Below are positions 34,721-43,401 of a DNA stretch of 54,826 nucleotides, in pieces. The DNA is from Muribaculaceae bacterium (GTDB taxonomy: Bacteria > Bacteroidota > Bacteroidia > Bacteroidales > Muribaculaceae), in assembly GCA_029057985.1 (NCBI GenBank), contig JAIDYR010000065.1, forward strand, positions 1 to 54,826, in the 5' to 3' direction. The notes under the pieces are model-generated. The model did no database searches and was not told the origin of the DNA. It was given only the letters and a program-made list of their open reading frames with translations. The position numbers were made by a program, and so were the translations under genes. Position 1 is the stretch's first letter. The number at the start of each line of letters is the position of its first letter.

Positions 34721-35632
34721 CTATAGAGCGCTGAGGCGCCGGGCAGCTTCCTCAGGGCCATAGAGCGACATGAATCCCTCGCGGGTTCGCTTCCAGCGGC
34801 GATGACTCCAGAGCCAATAGGCAGGCTGGCGGCGGATGGATTTCTCAAGCAATTCCCAGTAGCGGCGCGTAGGCGCAAACATCTCCTCTTTCGAGGCATC
34901 GGGCGAGATTTCTACGTAGCGGCAGACGTAATTCCCCCGACTCTCGCGGCGCATATCGCAATAAAAGACTGCCGCTCCGATTCGCCGGGATATTTTCTCG
35001 GCTCCGGTGAGTACCGGAGTGTCATGATTCAGAAAGTCAAGGAATAGATGGGTGCTGTCATAGAGAGGCGCTTGATCGGCGATATATCCCGTGATGGAGG
35101 GTAATCCTTCGCGGCGGGCGGCTACTATGGCCCGCAGAGTGTCGGCCATGGTGACGGAATTGTTGCCGAATCTGTCGCGGAGCATCAGAAAGGCTTTGTC
35201 GGCATCTTTATTGGATAGGGGATGATAGATCTGGAGAGGGCGACACGGAGCCGAAAGATGCAGCGGGATAGAACTGCACCACTCCCAATTGCAATAATGG
35301 CCCAGAAAGAGAGTGACGGGACGCCCGGCAAGCAGACAGGCATCGACCGCCTCGACATTCTCGAATCTCATTCGCCGGCGGATCTCTTCTTCCGTCATCG
35401 ATGCCAAGGCCACGGTCTCCACAAAGTAGTCTCCCAAAAATCTGTAGTATTCCCGGCTTATACTTTTGAGTTCCCTTTCCGATTTTTCCGGGAAAGATTC
35501 CCTCAGATTCTGCATGACGATCTTGCGTCTATACCTGATGACGCTGTGCAGAATCCATGCCACTCCTCCGGCTAAAGCATAGTTGACCCGAAGCGGCACC
35601 TTCGACATCGTTTTAAACAGACCTTTCAGCAT
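34721..35632 (-). CDS. lysophospholipid/lipid A acyltransferase (LpxL/HtrB family)
   Basis: About 303 aa from the ATG at 35632. An N-terminal hydrophobic segment (residues about 10-30) anchors it to the inner membrane. LFLGHYCNWEW carries the H-x4-[D/E]-type catalytic motif (here HYCNWE), followed by IYHPLSNKDADK, TGYIADQAP and FLNHDTPVLTGAEKIS, typical of this family, which adds secondary acyl chains to lipid A or related lipids. Longer in-frame starts (35659, 35731) overlap the permease gene; 35632 overlaps it by 20 bases and best fits the family N-terminus. It ends the TolC-HlyD-permease operon. Confidence 0.85.
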   Translation of the reverse strand: MLKGLFKTMSKVPLRVNYALAGGVAWILHSVIRYRRKIVMQNLRESFPEKSERELKSISREYYRFLGDYFVETVALASMTEEEIRRRMRFENVEAVDACLLAGRPVTLFLGHYCNWEWCSSIPLHLSAPCRPLQIYHPLSNKDADKAFLMLRDRFGNNSVTMADTLRAIVAARREGLPSITGYIADQAPLYDSTHLFLDFLNHDTPVLTGAEKISRRIGAAVFYCDMRRESRGNYVCRYVEISPDASKEEMFAPTRRYWELLEKSIRRQPAYWLWSHRRWKRTREGFMSLYGPEEAARRLSAL

Positions 35633-36836
35633 CTCCCGGAAGATTGATGTCTCCGACATTCTGCTCCGCCAGTGCGCGGCGTACTGCGGGGCGTTGCACC
35701 CATCTCTGCACGCAATAGGCCAGGACGCCATAAGCTCCTGTCAGTATCCAGAGATTAATATAATCGGGTCGCACTTGAGCCAGTGACGCTCCATTGGTGT
35801 TCATTCTGATGAATCCTTCGACGCCCCACGTAGCAGGCACGCAGTCGGAAAGGAGAATCCACACTTCATTCATCGCATATCGGGGCCATGTAAGGCCGGA
35901 AAGGAAGAGGAAAATGACCGAAGTGACAACCCATAGCAGGAAGACACTCTCGCGTTCGCGTACGACTCCCTGAAGGATAAACCCGAGGAAAATTGTGGCA
36001 AACAGCATCGGCGTTACGAAAAGAAGTTCCTGCCAGATATCGCCTCCCATCGGGAATCGGAACATCAGAGGGACATAATGTACGACATATAGCGTCGGGA
36101 CGATCATGATGATGAGAAATACGCTCATCCGCGCCAGCATAGAGGCGAGGATCGAACCTTGCAGAATTGCGCCCCCTTTGTAGGGGTGCTCGCGCAGGGC
36201 GCCTCCGCAGAGTCCTACTCCCAGCATTATGGCCTGCTGAAGAATGAGAATCAGGATGCCCGGCATGATGAATGAATCGAATCCCCCCTCTATATTGCCC
36301 ATCGAGATATTATTAATCGGCATGAGGCCGCCCGTAGAGATGGTCTCGGCGAGCGGAGCGATTTCGTCAATGCGTTCGGTAGTGATTTCAGCGCCCATGT
36401 CGAGCATCACGTTTGTTGCGCCGACAAGAATCGCTTTATATCGGAGGAGCAGCGACATCTCACAGTACATGACAGCATTCGCACCCTCAAGGCGACCTAT
36501 CTTCCGGTCAAATCCTTCGGGAATTTCCAGAATGCCATAGACTTTATGTTCGTTCATTGCCCGGCGTCCGTCGGCAAGATCGGTGGCATAGCCGATTGAT
36601 CGGATACCTTCGGTAGCGTCCAGACGACGTACGAGCTCACGCGACATCGGCGTGCGGTCATGGTCGACCACGACAATAGGCACGTCGCGCACCAACTCCG
36701 GATTATATATCAGCGAGTAGACAATAGGATAGGCGAAGGGGAGCAGGAGCAGAAATATCAGTACGCCCATGTCGCCTTTCACCAGAGTGAACTCCCTGAG
36801 AAATTCGGAATAATATTGTCGGAAGAAATTTTTCAT
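35613..36836 (-). CDS. ABC-2 type permease, envelope export operon (second)
   Basis: A 407-aa membrane protein of ABC2_membrane_3 type: one N-terminal helix (residues about 18-38), a long periplasmic domain (about 40-180, with VPIVVVDHDRTPMSREL), then five helices in the C-terminal half. Such permeases pair with a second permease and an HlyD-type adaptor, as in the YbhSR or YhhJ sets. No ATPase gene is in this operon. It follows the first permease after a 34-base gap. The ATG at 36836 is used. Confidence 0.85.
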   Translation of the reverse strand: MKNFFRQYYSEFLREFTLVKGDMGVLIFLLLLPFAYPIVYSLIYNPELVRDVPIVVVDHDRTPMSRELVRRLDATEGIRSIGYATDLADGRRAMNEHKVYGILEIPEGFDRKIGRLEGANAVMYCEMSLLLRYKAILVGATNVMLDMGAEITTERIDEIAPLAETISTGGLMPINNISMGNIEGGFDSFIMPGILILILQQAIMLGVGLCGGALREHPYKGGAILQGSILASMLARMSVFLIIMIVPTLYVVHYVPLMFRFPMGGDIWQELLFVTPMLFATIFLGFILQGVVRERESVFLLWVVTSVIFLFLSGLTWPRYAMNEVWILLSDCVPATWGVEGFIRMNTNGASLAQVRPDYINLWILTGAYGVLAYCVQRWVQRPAVRRALAEQNVGDINLPGDAERSV

Positions 36837-36870
36837 TTATAGGGGATAGGGAAGAGAGTCATTAGATTTT

Positions 36871-38028
36871 TTACGGGACATAGACGGGCTTTACCATGAA
36901 TTTCTTCAGTCGCGGCAGGATAGTCAGCGGGAGAAGCATGAAGACGAAATATGCGACATACCACCACCGGCTATAGTAAATATCAATACCGTTGAGAGCC
37001 TGGTCAATGTAGATCAGATAATTATATCGAATCGGGACTATATAGCTGAAAATCGCGATCGCGCCATACATGCTTTGCATCGGGAACGAGAAAGCCGCGA
37101 TCGAGAAAGAGAGGATACCTGTAAGGGCGCAAACCGACAGCGACAGTCGCAGATTCGGAAGCAATCCGAAAATAAAGAGTGCGAATCCCTGCGAGGCCAA
37201 TACGAAAAGGACTTCAGAGAGAGTGAGCCATAGCCATGACCCATGCATCGGATATCCCTGCCATCCGAAGAGCCAGGACTCCATGAAGATAGCCATGACT
37301 ACCCAGATCAGCGTCTGAGGAAGCAGCTTGGCGGCTACGGCTCTGACGATAGAGCCGCGGGCCATCTGCATTAGTCGGGAAGAGTCGCCGTATTTTATCT
37401 CCTGGCCGAGACTGAAGCATGTCACCAGGATAATCATCAGCTGAAGCACGCAGGGAATAAACGACACGCAGAGATAGATAGCGTAATTAAGACCCGGATT
37501 GGAGATCGGACGGGTCACGATATTGACGGGTTGGAGCAACGGAGCCGGATCCTGAGTGAATCCCACGCTTGCAATAGTATTTGAGGCAACGCCGGCCTTA
37601 GTATAGAGAGCTGTACTCTTGAAGGTCTTGAAGAGCAGAGAGGCCGGAACGTAGTAAGTCATATTGGTATAGAACGAGATCTGCGGACCGCGTCCTGCCA
37701 GAAGGTCAGCCTCAAAATTCTCGGGGATAAGAAAGAATCCGAAGATTTTTCCTTCCTGCATCAAATGCCGAGCTTCCGTAAATGAATTCGGCATCTCCGC
37801 TACGTCTACGAGTTGCATCCCGTCAAGACTCTGTGTGATTTGTCGTGACAGAGCCGATCCGTCGCGGTCAATGACACCGGCCGGAGTCTTGTCAGGGAGG
37901 CCATTCTCCATCATTGATGACAGGAGCAGGAAGCAGAACAACGGCAACAGGAAAATCGACACCCAATAGATCGGGCGGCGTACGAGCTGCAATGTCGAGC
38001 GGCGGAATATTTCGAAAAAGGGAGACAC
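36871..38028 (-). CDS. ABC-2 type permease, envelope export operon (first)
   Basis: A 385-aa membrane protein with the same plan as its neighbour: N-terminal helix (about 20-40), periplasmic part (PAGVIDRDGSALSRQIT, EISFYTN-like strand ISFYTNMTYYVP), then five helices. The two permeases probably form a heterodimer. The reading starts with GTG at 38028. The 117-base stretch before it holds simple TAATAAGT/ATTAACTA repeats and a palindromic hairpin (38124-38151), so it may have its own start of transcription. Confidence 0.85.
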   Translation of the reverse strand: MSPFFEIFRRSTLQLVRRPIYWVSIFLLPLFCFLLLSSMMENGLPDKTPAGVIDRDGSALSRQITQSLDGMQLVDVAEMPNSFTEARHLMQEGKIFGFFLIPENFEADLLAGRGPQISFYTNMTYYVPASLLFKTFKSTALYTKAGVASNTIASVGFTQDPAPLLQPVNIVTRPISNPGLNYAIYLCVSFIPCVLQLMIILVTCFSLGQEIKYGDSSRLMQMARGSIVRAVAAKLLPQTLIWVVMAIFMESWLFGWQGYPMHGSWLWLTLSEVLFVLASQGFALFIFGLLPNLRLSLSVCALTGILSFSIAAFSFPMQSMYGAIAIFSYIVPIRYNYLIYIDQALNGIDIYYSRWWYVAYFVFMLLPLTILPRLKKFMVKPVYVP

Positions 38029-38123
38029 GCGTATATTAAGTAATAAGTGATAAGTAATAGGTAATAAATAATGAGTTGTTGGGACTCCTCCGGATATTAA
38101 CTATTAATTACTAACTATTAACT

Positions 38124-38151
38124 AAATAATTTTCGCTTACGAAAATTATTT
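38124..38151. repeat. dispersed palindrome, copy A
   Basis: A perfect 12-bp stem with loop CTTA and a core TTTTCG/CGAAAA. It covers the last codon and stop of the HlyD gene (stop at 38146-38148). It shares its core with the hairpins at 39181, 53525 and 54732. Confidence 0.7.
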
Positions 38152-39165
38152 TTTGACTTCCTTGAGGATGACCGACATTCCCGGACGGAAGTTTGCGATG
38201 GGCTTCTCCGGGCGCGCCTTGATCTGGAAGGTGCGGGCGTCGAAGTCTCCTGTGGATTTTGTGGCCTGCCAGTTCGCATAAGTGCCGAGGTCTTTGATGT
38301 AGAAGACCTTTACATCAGTAGTCACATCGAGAGCGGGGATATAGACTTTCAGAGTGGACCCGAGGGTGATATCTTTGAGCGATGTTTCACGGACGTTGAA
38401 TACAGCCCAGTGGTCGTCTTTCTGGATTGTCATGATGGGAGCGCCGGTAGCTACGAGTTCGCTGACGTTGGGATAGATGACGGTCACTTCGCCGTCGCAG
38501 GGAGCGATCAGATAAGTATCCTCGAGCAGAGCGTCAACTTCTTTAATTCCCCCTTTAGCCACATTGACCATAGCCTGAGATGCCTGCTTATCTTCAGCCT
38601 GCGGGCCGGCCAGAGCGAGTTCATACTGTGATTTGGCTGCATTTTCTGCGGCTTTGGCAGCCTCGTAGGCAGCTTTAGCCTCATCGCGTTTCTGCTCGCT
38701 GACGACTCCTTCCTTGAAGAGATTGTCGAGTCGGCGATAGGTCTTTTCAGTGATTCCGGAGGCTGCCTGAGCCTGCGCCCATAGATCCTTTGCTGATGCG
38801 ATGATCTGAGAGCGGGTGCCGGCGTCTACTTTCTTATTGGCGGCTTCCGCGGCCTGCTCCATAGCCTGAGCCTGGGCGAGTCTGGCGTCGGCAAGGGATG
38901 AATGGATATGCACGAGAGTGTCGCCCGTTTTGACGTGGCGCCCTTCCTCGACGTATATCTCGACAACGCGGCCGGGGAGTTTTCCGGAAACGCGCACTTC
39001 CGTAGCGTCCCCCTGTCCCTGGATTGTGTCAGGCGCCTGCTTGATGAAGAGGAATCCGGCCACAGCCATGGCGGCTATGACGATGATGATGACGATGAGC
39101 GTCAGAATGAGAAGCTTATCTTTGGGAGTGGCTTTCTCTTGGGGGTTATTGAGATTCTGTGACAT
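38146..39165 (-). CDS. HlyD-family periplasmic adaptor (membrane fusion protein)
   Basis: A 339-aa adaptor. One N-terminal helix (residues about 18-41, LTLIVIIIVIAAMAVAGFLF) anchors it. A biotinyl-lipoyl-like part follows (VRVSGKLPGRVVEIYVEEG, then VKTGDTLVHI), then an Ala/Glu/Lys-rich coiled-coil hairpin (about 85-190), the second lipoyl half (LIAPCDGEVTVIYPN) and a beta-barrel end (RPGMSVILKE). It connects the TolC-type protein (upstream in the operon) with the two permeases downstream. Confidence 0.92.
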   Translation of the reverse strand: MSQNLNNPQEKATPKDKLLILTLIVIIIVIAAMAVAGFLFIKQAPDTIQGQGDATEVRVSGKLPGRVVEIYVEEGRHVKTGDTLVHIHSSLADARLAQAQAMEQAAEAANKKVDAGTRSQIIASAKDLWAQAQAASGITEKTYRRLDNLFKEGVVSEQKRDEAKAAYEAAKAAENAAKSQYELALAGPQAEDKQASQAMVNVAKGGIKEVDALLEDTYLIAPCDGEVTVIYPNVSELVATGAPIMTIQKDDHWAVFNVRETSLKDITLGSTLKVYIPALDVTTDVKVFYIKDLGTYANWQATKSTGDFDARTFQIKARPEKPIANFRPGMSVILKEVKK

Positions 39166-39180
39166 ATTTCAGGGATGGAT

Positions 39181-39206
39181 TTTAAGTCGCGCTTGCGAAA
39201 CTTAAA
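39181..39206. repeat. dispersed palindrome, copy B
   Basis: TTTAAGT pairs with ACTTAAA, two mismatches, then CG/CG around the loop CTTG. It is the imperfect member of the hairpin family also found at 38124, 53525 and 54732. It lies in the 123-base gap between the TolC and HlyD genes. Confidence 0.6.
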
Positions 39207-39288
39207 AGGTTATGAGGTTAAAGATTATTGGAATGAAGGTATTGTTATATGGGGATAAATTTTTCAGTTTCAGGTGGAGATTGTCGGA

Positions 39289-40752
39289 TTATTTAATTTC
39301 GACGGGTGCGAGAGTGCCGAGCACTTTGGAGAGATAGACGTCGCAAAGCCGGATTGCTATCTGGGCATCGATCTTCTCTGAGTTTGCGGCGAGCCATGCT
39401 GTCTGGGCTGCGATGACGTCATCAGTAGTCATCAGGCCTTCACGGTAAGCGAGTTGGGCACAACGGAGATTTTCATCGGCTGATTTCATATTGGAAAGTG
39501 TCATCTCGTAGGTCTTGAGGGCCTCATCGAATGAATATTTTGCCTGACTGACCTGAAGGTCGATTTTCTCCTGCAGGTCTTCGAGCATCATGCGCTGAGC
39601 ATTGGTCGTAGCTTTGGTCGCACGGTAATGATTATAGTCGCGTCCCCAATGCCAGATGGGTATGGTCAGGGTTGCCCCGACGCTGAATCCTCCTCCGAAT
39701 CGTTTTTCAAATCCATGGTTGACATTGGGGTTGGAGAAGCTATAGGCGCCGACGGCTGCGATTTTAGGCAGCATCGCTCCCATAGCGAGTTTTTCTCGCG
39801 AACCAAGCATGTTGATGCTCTGACGCACAATCTCCAGGTCACTTCTTCGAGCATATACGTCCTCCATATTGTATGGTTGAGGAGCGAGCGGAGCTGAGGA
39901 GGAGATGGAGCGCTCTCCTTCGTCGGCGAGAGTCATCTGCTCATTGACAGGTAGCCCGCAAATCTGCGCCAACGCCATGCGCGAAAGGGTCAGTCCGTTG
40001 TCGACTTTTGTCAGCATTATTTTGGCCTCATTGAGCTTTACGTCGACGGTCAGCAGGTCGGCGCGCGTAGCGACTCCTTCGCGGAGCATGGCGTCGACGC
40101 TGAATCGGAGAGAATCGACGAGATTGACGAAACTCCTGGCGAGGCGTTTCTTCTCATCGAGAGAGACTACAGTCCAATAAGCCTGATCTACTCCGAAGAT
40201 GACATCCTGGACTGCCGCGCTTTTGGCGGCGTAGGCAATGTTTTCGGCATATTTGGTGATATCGTTCATTGCCTTGATCATGCCTCCCATGAAGATGGGC
40301 TGCGTCAGAGTGAAAGCCCCGGCAAAGACATTATGAGTGTCATATTGCATCGCTTCTTTAGGAATGAGGGCAACTTCGGTCGGGATATATCCGCCGGTCG
40401 ACGGGTCCTTGATGGGAGTCCCGTCGGGAGTAGTCAGCACATTGTATTTGAAAGTCTGGGTGGCGGGGTCAAAGCTCATGGTCGGGAGCTTCGCGTCGGC
40501 GCCGAGGAGTTCGATCTGGCGTTGATTATACATATATCCGCCCGTGAAGTCGATGCCCGGGAGATATGCGGCAAAAGCCGACTTGCGTTCATATCCGGCT
40601 CCGCGGATAGCTTCGTCGGCCATCCGGATGGTCTTATTGTTGGCCAAGGCCATGTTGCGACAGGAGTCGAGACTGACTTTCTGCGCTCCGGCAGCCGCCG
40701 GAAGCAATATGGCGGCGGCGAGCAGACTATTGACTGTGAAGAAAAACTTCAT
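39289..40752 (-). CDS. TolC-family outer-membrane channel
   Basis: A 487-aa outer-membrane efflux protein. A signal peptide (residues 1-24, ending PAAAGAQ) is followed by KVSLDSCRNMALANNKTIRMA, the usual first helix of the TolC repeat, and a second repeat with ERSISSSAPLAPQP and YARRSDLEIVRQSINMLGS. The end YREGLMTTDDVIAAQTAWLA is also characteristic. The ATG at 40752 is used because the longer frame (40776) adds residues before a good signal sequence. First gene of the export operon. Confidence 0.92.
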   Translation of the reverse strand: MKFFFTVNSLLAAAILLPAAAGAQKVSLDSCRNMALANNKTIRMADEAIRGAGYERKSAFAAYLPGIDFTGGYMYNQRQIELLGADAKLPTMSFDPATQTFKYNVLTTPDGTPIKDPSTGGYIPTEVALIPKEAMQYDTHNVFAGAFTLTQPIFMGGMIKAMNDITKYAENIAYAAKSAAVQDVIFGVDQAYWTVVSLDEKKRLARSFVNLVDSLRFSVDAMLREGVATRADLLTVDVKLNEAKIMLTKVDNGLTLSRMALAQICGLPVNEQMTLADEGERSISSSAPLAPQPYNMEDVYARRSDLEIVRQSINMLGSREKLAMGAMLPKIAAVGAYSFSNPNVNHGFEKRFGGGFSVGATLTIPIWHWGRDYNHYRATKATTNAQRMMLEDLQEKIDLQVSQAKYSFDEALKTYEMTLSNMKSADENLRCAQLAYREGLMTTDDVIAAQTAWLAANSEKIDAQIAIRLCDVYLSKVLGTLAPVEIK

Positions 40753-40904
40753 ATAGTGGAATATTTTGGTTCGCATCCCCGACCCGTGAGACTGTCATCC
40801 TGAAATCATGAGTCTCAGTATGCGAAAGTAAAATCGATTATCTGTCAATTAATATTACAAAATTAATGTAAAAATTGTTTAAAACGAAATATATAGATAA
40901 AAAA

Positions 40905-40932
40905 AGTCCCGGCTCCAGACGGAGTCGGGACT
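40905..40932 (-). terminator. intrinsic terminator of the frameshifted T9SS gene
   Basis: A 12-bp stem with one G-T pair (40905-40916 with 40921-40932) and the tetraloop AGAC is followed by seven T residues on the minus strand. It is 74 bases after the stop codon at 41007. Confidence 0.88.
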
Positions 40933-41006
40933 TTTATGATTTCCTTCCGGCTAACGTGAGGGGCGGGAAGGTTGGGGGTTACATTATCTGATTATTCCTA
41001 TAATGC

Positions 41007-43133
41007 TTACTTGACGATTACCTTAACGGTAGAGTCGCCGAGTTTCACCAGATAGATGCCTGCTTCCATGGCGAAGGCCTGGGGATCATGGCTGATATTG
41101 GCTTTGGAAATCACGCGGCCTGCTGCATCGCAGATAGTGACGTTCTTACCTGCTGCGCCGCCGATCACGATCTTGCCCTTGCCTGCGCTGACATACTGTC
41201 CTGCTTCCAGACCGTCGATGCCGTTAGCCACGACCTTGGCGGGGTTGGAGAGCGGAGACTTCAGAATGCGGTCGCCGGAGATTACGTTTGACTTCACGTA
41301 ATAAGTAGCTTCGCGGGGATCGGTAGAAGCGTGAGTATAGGAAGTGTTCTTAGTCTCGGACAGGATGGTCTGAGGCTCGGCATCCGGGTAAACCACTACT
41401 ACATCGTAAGAATCGATATCGATCAAAGAGGGGTTGACGGGAGTGAAGACGATATCGTCGATCATAGCGCCAAACATGCCGAATGAAGAGTAGACGAATG
41501 CGAAGTACTTCGCGTCCTCAGGCAGAGTGAACTCGAGGGGTTCCCAAGTTTCGGCGCCTGACTTGGTGAAGTTGCAGAGCCATTTGAATGAGCCGCACTT
41601 GCGCGGAGCGGTCTCACGGCTTGTCAGGTCTACATCGGCAGCGTTAAGCTCCTTGTCGGTAGTCGAGTAGAAGATAGCGATAGTCTCGGCATACTGAGAG
41701 TCGAGCGTATTCATCCAGAATGTCACCTTAGAGCCTCCCTTGACTTCGGGAGAGATGAGGAAGTCCATTGCACGGGTCGGAGCTTCTGCAGTCATGTCGT
41801 AAGCTACGGAGCGGGCGAGGAACATCTTGTCGCCGGAGCGCGGGCAGAGGCGCGGGTCGTCAAGAGTCTTCTGGTCTCTTGCGTCCCATACGAGCCAACC
41901 TGCGGGATTGGAATCGCCGGGCCAGCGCTTGCTGCTGATACTGAAGGGTTCCTGGCCGTCGATGTCGGCGATAGTCCAGGGACCTAAAGTCTCATCGAAT
42001 GACAGAGCCGGATAGAGTTCGGCAGATTCAAGATCCTTAGCCTTATTGTCAGGCATTGACCAGTTGAGGTTGACGTCAGAGCCGTTTTCAGCGCGGCTTG
42101 CAGTCAGGTCGCGTACGACGGGTACGGGTGCATCGTAGAGAAGGATTTCGTAGTACTTCGAGTTGTTGCGGTTATTTTCGTCTCCGTCAGCCTCTGCGGT
42201 GGCATAGAGAGTGAGGAATTCATAATCCGTGAAGTAGTTTTCGAGCATCTTGATCTTGGCAGTGTGGAGATATTCCTCGCCGCTGCGGATGCGGTCGATG
42301 TCGATTACCTGAGTCTCGAGAGTAGTATTGTCGCCTTCGAGTTCGATAGTAAGTTTGCCACGACCGGTTTCAGTGCCGTTGTTGGTCACTGTGATGTCGA
42401 ACGTAGCTTCATCGCCTACGAATACGCTGTAAGGACCGGTCAGGGTCGAGAGCTGGAAGTCATGGTCGATGAGCTGAGCGACCTTATAGCTGTCGATGAT
42501 GACGTTCTCATTGCGATCGACGTATGCGCGGACATTGATCTGCACCCAGTGCTGTTCGCAGAAGTCATCGGGAAGAGCAACCTCCCAATCCTGCCATACT
42601 CCTTCAGCCGGACGGCTGGGATCGAGTTCGGCGATCTTGCGGAATTCCTGGTTATCGTATGTGCGTCCCCAGAGTTCCATGTGGCCGGCGTGAGTATTAT
42701 TCCAATAGCGAAGTGTTATGCCAACCTTGGGATCATTGAGAGTGCTTATACGCGGAGCCTGGAGTTCGCCCCAGTTGTGAGTTCCGGATTCGCAGACAGC
42801 ACGGAGTGCGCCGCCCTGCACGAATGTGATGTTATCGCCGGAAAGATCGCTGGGCTCTGTCATGTGTTCCCATTGTACGCTCTTGTACGGAGCCTTGGTG
42901 TTGGTCATCCATTTCTGCATGTTGAATGCGGAATATCCCCATTCTTCTTCTGCGGGAGTATTGTAGAGTCGACCGAGAGTCTCGCTGACAAATTCGCCGT
43001 TAGTGGAGATGCCGATGGAGTTTGTGGCTACAGGGCCGAAGTATACGTAGTTCTGCAGAGTGTTGGAGATCTGATATGTATAGCTGAGGTTCTTGCCTGC
43101 GGTGCCGATGCGGCTGTCGCCGGCTACCGACAT
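41007..43133 (-). CDS. C-terminal part of a frameshifted T9SS cargo protein
   Basis: A 708-aa reading from the first ATG; the frame is open further upstream to about 43445, and the extra residues (LTGKPGDKVSTLLSVDSDGF, then FTTYTGFDNPLPPKLTG) align with the middle of the 1608-aa paralog. Jelly-roll and fibronectin-like modules follow. The C-terminus (VSAGKGKIVIGGAAGKNVTI, then AGIYLVKLGDSTVKVIVK) is a type A T9SS sorting domain. Without the N-terminal half it has no signal peptide, so as read it would stay in the cytoplasm. Best seen as the 3' half of one broken gene spanning 41007-45750. Confidence 0.8.
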   Translation of the reverse strand: MSVAGDSRIGTAGKNLSYTYQISNTLQNYVYFGPVATNSIGISTNGEFVSETLGRLYNTPAEEEWGYSAFNMQKWMTNTKAPYKSVQWEHMTEPSDLSGDNITFVQGGALRAVCESGTHNWGELQAPRISTLNDPKVGITLRYWNNTHAGHMELWGRTYDNQEFRKIAELDPSRPAEGVWQDWEVALPDDFCEQHWVQINVRAYVDRNENVIIDSYKVAQLIDHDFQLSTLTGPYSVFVGDEATFDITVTNNGTETGRGKLTIELEGDNTTLETQVIDIDRIRSGEEYLHTAKIKMLENYFTDYEFLTLYATAEADGDENNRNNSKYYEILLYDAPVPVVRDLTASRAENGSDVNLNWSMPDNKAKDLESAELYPALSFDETLGPWTIADIDGQEPFSISSKRWPGDSNPAGWLVWDARDQKTLDDPRLCPRSGDKMFLARSVAYDMTAEAPTRAMDFLISPEVKGGSKVTFWMNTLDSQYAETIAIFYSTTDKELNAADVDLTSRETAPRKCGSFKWLCNFTKSGAETWEPLEFTLPEDAKYFAFVYSSFGMFGAMIDDIVFTPVNPSLIDIDSYDVVVVYPDAEPQTILSETKNTSYTHASTDPREATYYVKSNVISGDRILKSPLSNPAKVVANGIDGLEAGQYVSAGKGKIVIGGAAGKNVTICDAAGRVISKANISHDPQAFAMEAGIYLVKLGDSTVKVIVK

Positions 43134-43401
43134 TGTATAGATGTCGTAGACTACTTCGTCAGTGTCGACATAACCGCCGTGAGCGCCTACGTTGCCGACG
43201 GGCTCCCAGTTGACGGTCAGTGAGAGGTTATCTTCCCCGATATGGATTCCGGTAAGTTTCGGAGGCAGCGGGTTGTCAAAACCGGTATATGTTGTGAATA
43301 CCTGACGTGAGCCTGTGCCCTTATCGTTGGAAGGAATGATGAATACATCCGAGAAGCCGTCGGAGTCAACTGAGAGGAGTGTGGATACCTTGTCGCCGGG
43401 C

